Shown here: positions 45,874 through 50,129 of the stretch, in pieces
Layout of the letters: each line of letters opens with the position of its first letter
Numbering within the stretch: position 1 is the first letter of the stretch
NCBI GenBank assembly: GCA_030427295.1
Contig: JAUHWS010000005.1
Span: 1-50,129 of the forward strand
DNA: 50,129 bases
Direction: 5' to 3'
Origin: a bacterium
GTDB taxonomy: Bacteria; Patescibacteriota; Gracilibacteria; UM-FILTER-43-11
Made by a program: the position numbers and the translations under genes
The notes under the pieces: model-generated
Databases searched by the model: none
Seen by the model: the letters and a program-made list of their open reading frames with translations, nothing else
Told to the model about the DNA's origin: nothing

Positions 45874-45948
45874 TGGCTCGGGAGGAGGGATTCGAACCCC
45901 CGAATGACGGGACCAGAACCCGTTGCCTTACCACTTGGCGACTCCCGA
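45874..45948 (-). tRNA. tRNA-Gln (anticodon CTG), CCA encoded
   Basis: Reverse complement TCGGGAG-TC-GCC..GGC-..ACGGGTTCTGGTCCCGT..GGGGTTCGAATCCC..CTCCCGA-G-CCA. Confidence 0.88.
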
Positions 45949-45954
45949 ATATGT

Positions 45955-46527
45955 TTAGGTGATTTCCGATTGAATGATTTTGGACACGTTTTTGACGGTT
46001 TTGCCTAACTTTCCATTTTCATTTTCGACCATGTAATCGCAGTCGCGCATGCGGTTGAATTCTTTGTGCATGCTTTCTTTTCGTTTCTCGAGTTCGTCTT
46101 CTGAGATGGCGGCTCGATTTACGATGCGTTCTATCAACTCTTTTTTATTGGGGGCGGTGATGAAAATGGTGGTCAAATCCTCTGGGTCGATTTTTTCGCG
46201 GATGCTGTCAAAGCCTTGAATGTCGACTTCTCTGATCACTGTTTTACCGGATTCCAGGGCATTGATCAAGGGCTTTTTGATGAGGCCGTAGTAGTTGTCT
46301 TGATGCACGATGGCCCATTCTAAAAATTCGTCGTTTTCGATACCTTTTTTGAATTCTTCCTTGCTATAAAAATGGTAGATTTCTCCCTCTTTTTCACCTT
46401 CTCGCATGGGTCTGGTGGTGGCCGAGAGGGGATAGGTGAATTCAGGATGTTTCTTTTTGAGCTCCGCTAAGACAGAGCTTTTTCCGGATCCAGAGGGGCC
46501 GACGAGGAGGAAGAGTTTTCCTTTCAT
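45955..46527 (-). CDS. gmk: guanylate kinase
   Basis: 'LFLLVGPSGSGKSSVLAELKKKHPEFTYPLSATTRPMREGEKEGEIYHF'. Confidence 0.93.
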   Translation of the reverse strand: MKGKLFLLVGPSGSGKSSVLAELKKKHPEFTYPLSATTRPMREGEKEGEIYHFYSKEEFKKGIENDEFLEWAIVHQDNYYGLIKKPLINALESGKTVIREVDIQGFDSIREKIDPEDLTTIFITAPNKKELIERIVNRAAISEDELEKRKESMHKEFNRMRDCDYMVENENGKLGKTVKNVSKIIQSEIT

Positions 46528-46591
46528 TTCTTAGTTAAGGGGTTAGCTTGTCTATTTTAGAGCATTTATTTACTTTTTTGAAGTAAAACCC

Positions 46592-46620
46592 TTGACTTTT
46601 TATTTTTGAGCTGCTATAAT
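46592..46620 (+). promoter_or_regulatory. near-consensus promoter (TTGACT-17-TATAAT) of the orphan ncRNA
   Basis: TTGACT 46592-46597; TATAAT 46615-46620. Confidence 0.75.
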
Positions 46621-46626
46621 GATCTA

Positions 46627-47121
46627 ATCACTTAGGAAATGTTCTTTGACAGCACTGGCAAAGCAGCCGGGGGCCAATAACCCCATATGTGTCCCTTGAT
46701 GGATTACAGTGGCATGGTTATTGGCCTCTCTCTGCTTTCCCCAACTTACTTCGTTCTACCCTAATGGTAGACCAGCAAGTGAGAAAGTAGTCTCTCGTTT
46801 GGCTTTTGCCAAGCTAGAGAGGCCAAAAACAAAAAACAAACGCCTTTATCTCGGTTTTCGGACCGTGAGAATCGCCTCATAGCGGCGGGTTACAAATTGC
46901 TAAAGCAGGGAGTCTCTATCTTTGGTTTGTCCACTAACTTTGTTAGTGTGATGAGCTAAGATTCTGACCACTCCCCATTCTTGGGTTGTGTGTCGTTGGG
47001 GCGCCAGGCCACCTCTATTTCCTTATCATTTGATGGAAACAAGTGCCAAGCCTGGCGCTTCAAATTCCTTTTGAAGCCACTCTTAAAGTACGATTTCGTT
47101 TAATCCGATCGTGCTTTTTTT
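46627..47121 (+). ncRNA. candidate ~490-nt structured noncoding RNA, family unknown
   Basis: Promoter at the 5' end, terminator at the 3' end, no long ORF, several perfect stems (GGCCAATAACC/GGTTATTGGCC, GCGCCAGGC/GCCTGGCGC, CACTAAC/GTTAGTG). Confidence 0.6.
47088..47121 (+). terminator. rho-independent terminator (GTACGAT...ATCGTGC + T7)
   Basis: Stem followed by TTTTTTT. Confidence 0.65.
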
Positions 47122-47183
47122 GATTCTCTCTATCGAGAGGGTGGGCTTTGTGATAGAATTTGATTGCAACAAATATTAAAAAA

Positions 47184-48107
47184 ATGAATGTCCGCCGCAT
47201 TGTGGGTCAGGGTTTGCAAATGACCAACGAACATTTTAAAAAGCTCATCTGGTATGCGTTTATTCCAGCTTTTTTGGGAGTGGTCATTTCGAGTGCTTAC
47301 TTGACTTATCAATACTACACCCTCATTAATTCGCCGCTTTTTTCGACGGAACAACGCGATATTTGGGCGATTTATGACCTGTTTAAGGATATTTTTGCCG
47401 ACCGTCTTGTTATCCTTGTTACTCTGGTTATTTTGGCGATTTTAGTGGTTTTGGGGAACATTCTACTCAAGCCTATTTTTAATGGTACTTTGATCAATGC
47501 CTTGATGCGGCTTGAAAGAGGTCATTCGATTGATGGGAGTGTTGAGGTGGGTATTCGAAAGTTTTTTCCTCTGTTTGAGTTTGGCATTTTGACGAGTGCT
47601 TTTAGTATCACAGCCTTGTTCACACAATCCTTTTTTATTCTGAAGCTTTGGGGTCAAAATGCTTTGTTTTTCATCCTCCCGATTTTGCTTTTTGTGGCGA
47701 TGGCAGGCTTGATGATCAATTTTTTCTTTGTGTACAGCGAGTATTATATTGTTTTGGAGGATAAAAAGCTGATCAAATCGTTGGTAGAGAGTTTTTATTT
47801 GGTGATTGGAAATTTGCGAAAGACAATTTTGGTTTTACTTCTGATGATTTTAATTGGGGCTCGAGCCATTTTGAATGCTCTTTTCTTTTTGTTGATTCCG
47901 ATGCTGGTCATCTTTTTGACAAGTTATTTTGAGACGTTTTTCCTTTCAATGATTGGGATTGTTTTAATGGCGGTCATTATTTTGGTGGTTTTGGTGGCGT
48001 CGGCTTATTTGTTGGGATTTTTTCAGATTTTTGCGACGGCGGTGTGGGTGCTGACGTTTAAACAGCTTCGCTTGAAGAGTCTTGGGATTGAGCACGATGA
48101 GGAATAG
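47184..48107 (+). CDS. polytopic membrane protein, unknown function
   Basis: ORF 47160..48107; likely start MNVRRIVGQG at 47184; multiple TM helices. Confidence 0.7.
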   Translation: MNVRRIVGQGLQMTNEHFKKLIWYAFIPAFLGVVISSAYLTYQYYTLINSPLFSTEQRDIWAIYDLFKDIFADRLVILVTLVILAILVVLGNILLKPIFNGTLINALMRLERGHSIDGSVEVGIRKFFPLFEFGILTSAFSITALFTQSFFILKLWGQNALFFILPILLFVAMAGLMINFFFVYSEYYIVLEDKKLIKSLVESFYLVIGNLRKTILVLLLMILIGARAILNALFFLLIPMLVIFLTSYFETFFLSMIGIVLMAVIILVVLVASAYLLGFFQIFATAVWVLTFKQLRLKSLGIEHDEE

Positions 48108-48203
48108 GTTCAATTCTTTCACTTATTTAGAGTGATTCTGCTACTTGTTTTTAAGGCCCTTTTTTAGGGGGGTCTTTATATTATTTTTTCATAAAATTTT
48201 AAT

Positions 48204-48232
48204 TGACAAATGTTTTTAATTTGGTTACTATC
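48204..48232 (+). promoter_or_regulatory. promoter TTGACA-17-TACTAT upstream of leader A
   Basis: TTGACA 48204-48209; TACTAT 48227-48232. Confidence 0.6.
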
Positions 48233-48246
48233 TTTTTTGCTGTTCT

Positions 48247-48308
48247 TTAAAATCACCTTTTGAGTCGGTACATCCTTGTCTTATTTCTAGTTGTCTGTTG
48301 CCCTCCAG
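48247..48308 (+). repeat. conserved 62-nt leader block, copy A
   Basis: TTTAAAATCACCTTTTGAGTCGGTACATCC...TGTTGCCCTCCA, identical to 48974-49035. Confidence 0.9.
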
Positions 48309-48507
48309 CAATAGTACAGACAGAATACATAAGGAATGGATTCCGCTGACTCAATGCATTATTTGCACATGTCGACAATTGCTTTTTTTAGAAGGTGGTT
48401 GCCGGCATGTGCAAAGAGACTTCTTTGCCTTGTTGGTATCAGGGGTATACCTCACCCTGGTGTGCTGGAGATTTGCCTCCAGAAACCCCTTGAGGTTATT
48501 CAACGCT

Positions 48508-48897
48508 ATGTCGTTCTACAACAAGAGCTTTTCCTGCGGCCTCGGCCGTCTTCTTTCCACCTCTTTCCTGGGCCTCGCCCTTTTCCTCGCGGGCTGCGAT
48601 AGCTGCGAGGACGAGTCCTGTGACGACCCCATCCTCGCCGACGACGTCGACTGCTTCGTCAACGACGGCGACGAGGTTCGTCCCTGCACCGAGGACGACG
48701 ACGTCAGCGTCGTCGAGGTGCCGAACGAGGACCTCACCCTCCCCCCCGTCGGCAATACGGTCCTCCACTGCTACAGCGAGAAGCGTTGTGCTGAGGTGGA
48801 GGCTGGGTGCAACAAGCCTGGCCAGGAGTACTCCGAGACCAAGAAGGTCCAGGAGGACGGCAGCGTCTCCATCCACGGCGTCTGCACGACGCCGTAG
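48508..48897 (+). CDS. GC-rich, acidic, Cys-rich putative lipoprotein A
   Basis: MSFYNKSFSCGLGRLLSTSFLGLALFLAGCDSCEDE (lipobox LAGC); start after the ~200-nt leader. Confidence 0.6.
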   Translation: MSFYNKSFSCGLGRLLSTSFLGLALFLAGCDSCEDESCDDPILADDVDCFVNDGDEVRPCTEDDDVSVVEVPNEDLTLPPVGNTVLHCYSEKRCAEVEAGCNKPGQEYSETKKVQEDGSVSIHGVCTTP

Positions 48898-48921
48898 TGA
48901 CTGACGCGGATCCATGAACCC

Positions 48922-48950
48922 AAGCCCCGCGCGCGGTATCGCGCGCGGGC
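48922..48950 (+). terminator. GC-rich hairpin after lipoprotein A
   Basis: CCCGCGCGCGGTATCGCGCGCGGG. Confidence 0.6.
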
Positions 48951-48973
48951 AACTAAAACAATTTTTATCGCTT

Positions 48974-49035
48974 TTTAAAATCACCTTTTGAGTCGGTACA
49001 TCCTTGTCTTATTTCTAGTTGTCTGTTGCCCTCCA
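48974..49035 (+). repeat. conserved 62-nt leader block, copy B
   Basis: Identical to 48247-48308. Confidence 0.9.
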
Positions 49036-49239
49036 AATGCAATAGTGCGAATGGAAGCTATAAGGAACGGATCCCCCCGACTTAAATCTCACGTTACAAC
49101 TGAGTTGGCTATATTCTAGCCATTTGAATTGTGACGTGAGAGATGCGTTCGCATTTCAAGATGTACGGATAAGGCCGGACGCAGGCGGGGAGGCTTGCGC
49201 GTTCACACCACCAACCCTTTGCTTGGAGTTTTTTCCAGC

Positions 49240-49578
49240 ATGTTCCGCAAGTTTGGCCAAGTGGCCATGTTGTTCACCATCCTACTCGGATTCGGCTGCG
49301 ATCCTGAGCCTTCGCCTATCAGTTCTGAAGCGCCTGCTCCGGACGAAGTGTTCGAGGAGGATGAGGAGATCCTCACGGGCCGTGAGCTCGATCTCCTTCA
49401 GAAGGTCTGGCCGGCAACTGACGGTTGCCACTGGAAAAAGACCCCACAGGAGGATGGCAACGTTCTCTATGAGAAGGAGTGCTGTACGGTCGATGACGCC
49501 TCAGGTGGTGTGAGCTGCAAAGTCGTCAGCTCAATGATCTGTCCCCCGGACGCCAATGGGCCCAGCGACTGCTGGTGA
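49240..49578 (+). CDS. GC-rich, acidic, Cys-rich putative lipoprotein B
   Basis: MFRKFGQVAMLFTILLGFGCDPEPS (lipobox-like GFGC); ORF open from 49195. Confidence 0.55.
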   Translation: MFRKFGQVAMLFTILLGFGCDPEPSPISSEAPAPDEVFEEDEEILTGRELDLLQKVWPATDGCHWKKTPQEDGNVLYEKECCTVDDASGGVSCKVVSSMICPPDANGPSDCW

Positions 49579-49781
49579 CCTGACGCGACGACGATCCGTG
49601 ACGGCGCCGGTGGACCACCAGGTTCGCCGGCGCCTCGCCAATCAAATGGGTTTTCTAGAATTTTTCTTCTGCTTTTTTAGGGTATTTGTGCCTTATTGAT
49701 TCAGTCATTTGGCTTCTTGATTTTTTAGCTTATTTTAGGTATAAACGTAGACCTCCCTTTTACTCTTTGAATGAGGGAGAT

Positions 49782-50129
49782 ATGGAGTATCGGAATTCTC
49801 AAAAGCGGTTTCATGTTGAGGGATATACATATTTTGTGACGGGAGTGACCAAGCATCGATATCGGTATTTTGAGGAGAAAATCTTTTGTGAGGTGTTTTG
49901 GGAGAATTTGAAATTGTGTCAGGAGTTGAAGAACTTTATTCTTCATGGATGGTTTTTGGGATATGATCATTTTCATTTATTGGTGACGCCGATGGGGGAT
50001 GCGAATATTTCGGAGATCATGAAATCGATCAAAGGCAATTCGTCGTGTGATATTAATCGAATCATAAATCCATTTCTTGAAGGCGAGGTTCCGGAACCTC
50101 GCCTTCAAGAAATATATGATGGTCAGAAG
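49782..50129 (+). CDS. REP-associated tyrosine transposase (Y1_Tnp/HUH), truncated by window edge
   Basis: Manual translation MEYRNSQKRFHVEGYTYFVTGVTKHRYRYF...FILHGWFLGYDHFHLLVTPMGDANISEIMKSIKGNSSCDINRI; HFH = HUH motif; absent from the ORF track because it runs off the end. Confidence 0.88.
   Translation, partial: MEYRNSQKRFHVEGYTYFVTGVTKHRYRYFEEKIFCEVFWENLKLCQELKNFILHGWFLGYDHFHLLVTPMGDANISEIMKSIKGNSSCDINRIINPFLEGEVPEPRLQEIYDGQK
50079..50106. repeat. 28-bp REP-like palindrome inside the transposase CDS
   Basis: GAAGGCGAGGTTCCGGAACCTCGCCTTC, identical to 14091-14118. Confidence 0.92.

Noticed and set aside
46627-47121. RNase P RNA, tmRNA, SRP RNA or 6S RNA
   Set aside because: No conserved hallmarks seen on either strand (no GAGGAAAGTCC-type P4 core, no tRNA-like ends with T-loop, no GGTCAGG..GGAAGCAGCC SRP core). 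A divergent form cannot be excluded without cmscan.
48496-48984. Minus-strand 162-aa and plus-strand alternative ORFs in the GC-rich region
   Set aside because: High GC removes stop codons by chance; the plus-strand frame with signal peptide and lipobox is more credible.
1-50129. Alternative genetic code (UGA = Gly) as in Gracilibacteria/Absconditabacteria
   Set aside because: Many intact genes end cleanly at TGA (e.g. P1, P4, P5, P7, P10), so standard code 11 fits.

Overview
This window of about 50 kb comes from a compact bacterial genome. Its gene style (cell-surface gene set, small tRNA/housekeeping genes, little visible Shine-Dalgarno signal, TrmB-like regulators) suggests a CPR/Patescibacteria-like lineage; that placement is inference. 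UGA works as a stop here. The dominant feature is an array of 11 same-strand paralogs of ~535-562 aa (P1-P11, about 8.2-36.3 kb). They encode Cys/Asn/Tyr-rich proteins with zinc-ribbon modules at both ends and an internally duplicated repeat core ('...YCILNKQYSKEEYE...'). The array is interrupted by three minus-strand TrmB-like HTH regulators, a DUF559-type endonuclease with hairpin flanks, a diverged kinase-like protein, a ProC-like protein and an SLH-domain protein. Several families of palindromic or hairpin intergenic repeats run through the same region. One is a 28-bp REP-like perfect palindrome with constant arms and a variable but always self-complementary core; a copy also lies in frame inside a Y1/HUH (TnpA_REP-like) transposase cut by the right window edge. 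The left flank has a YidC-like protein, dockerin-like and cohesin-like secreted proteins and an MBL-fold protein. The right flank has a TraG/VirD4-like ATPase, recQ, lexA with a putative SOS operon, pyrE, an SLH protein, gmk, two tRNAs (one near 7.1 kb), an orphan ~490-nt structured transcription unit with promoter and terminator, and two GC-rich Cys-rich lipoprotein genes sharing an identical 62-nt leader. All calls come from reading the sequence; no database search was run.
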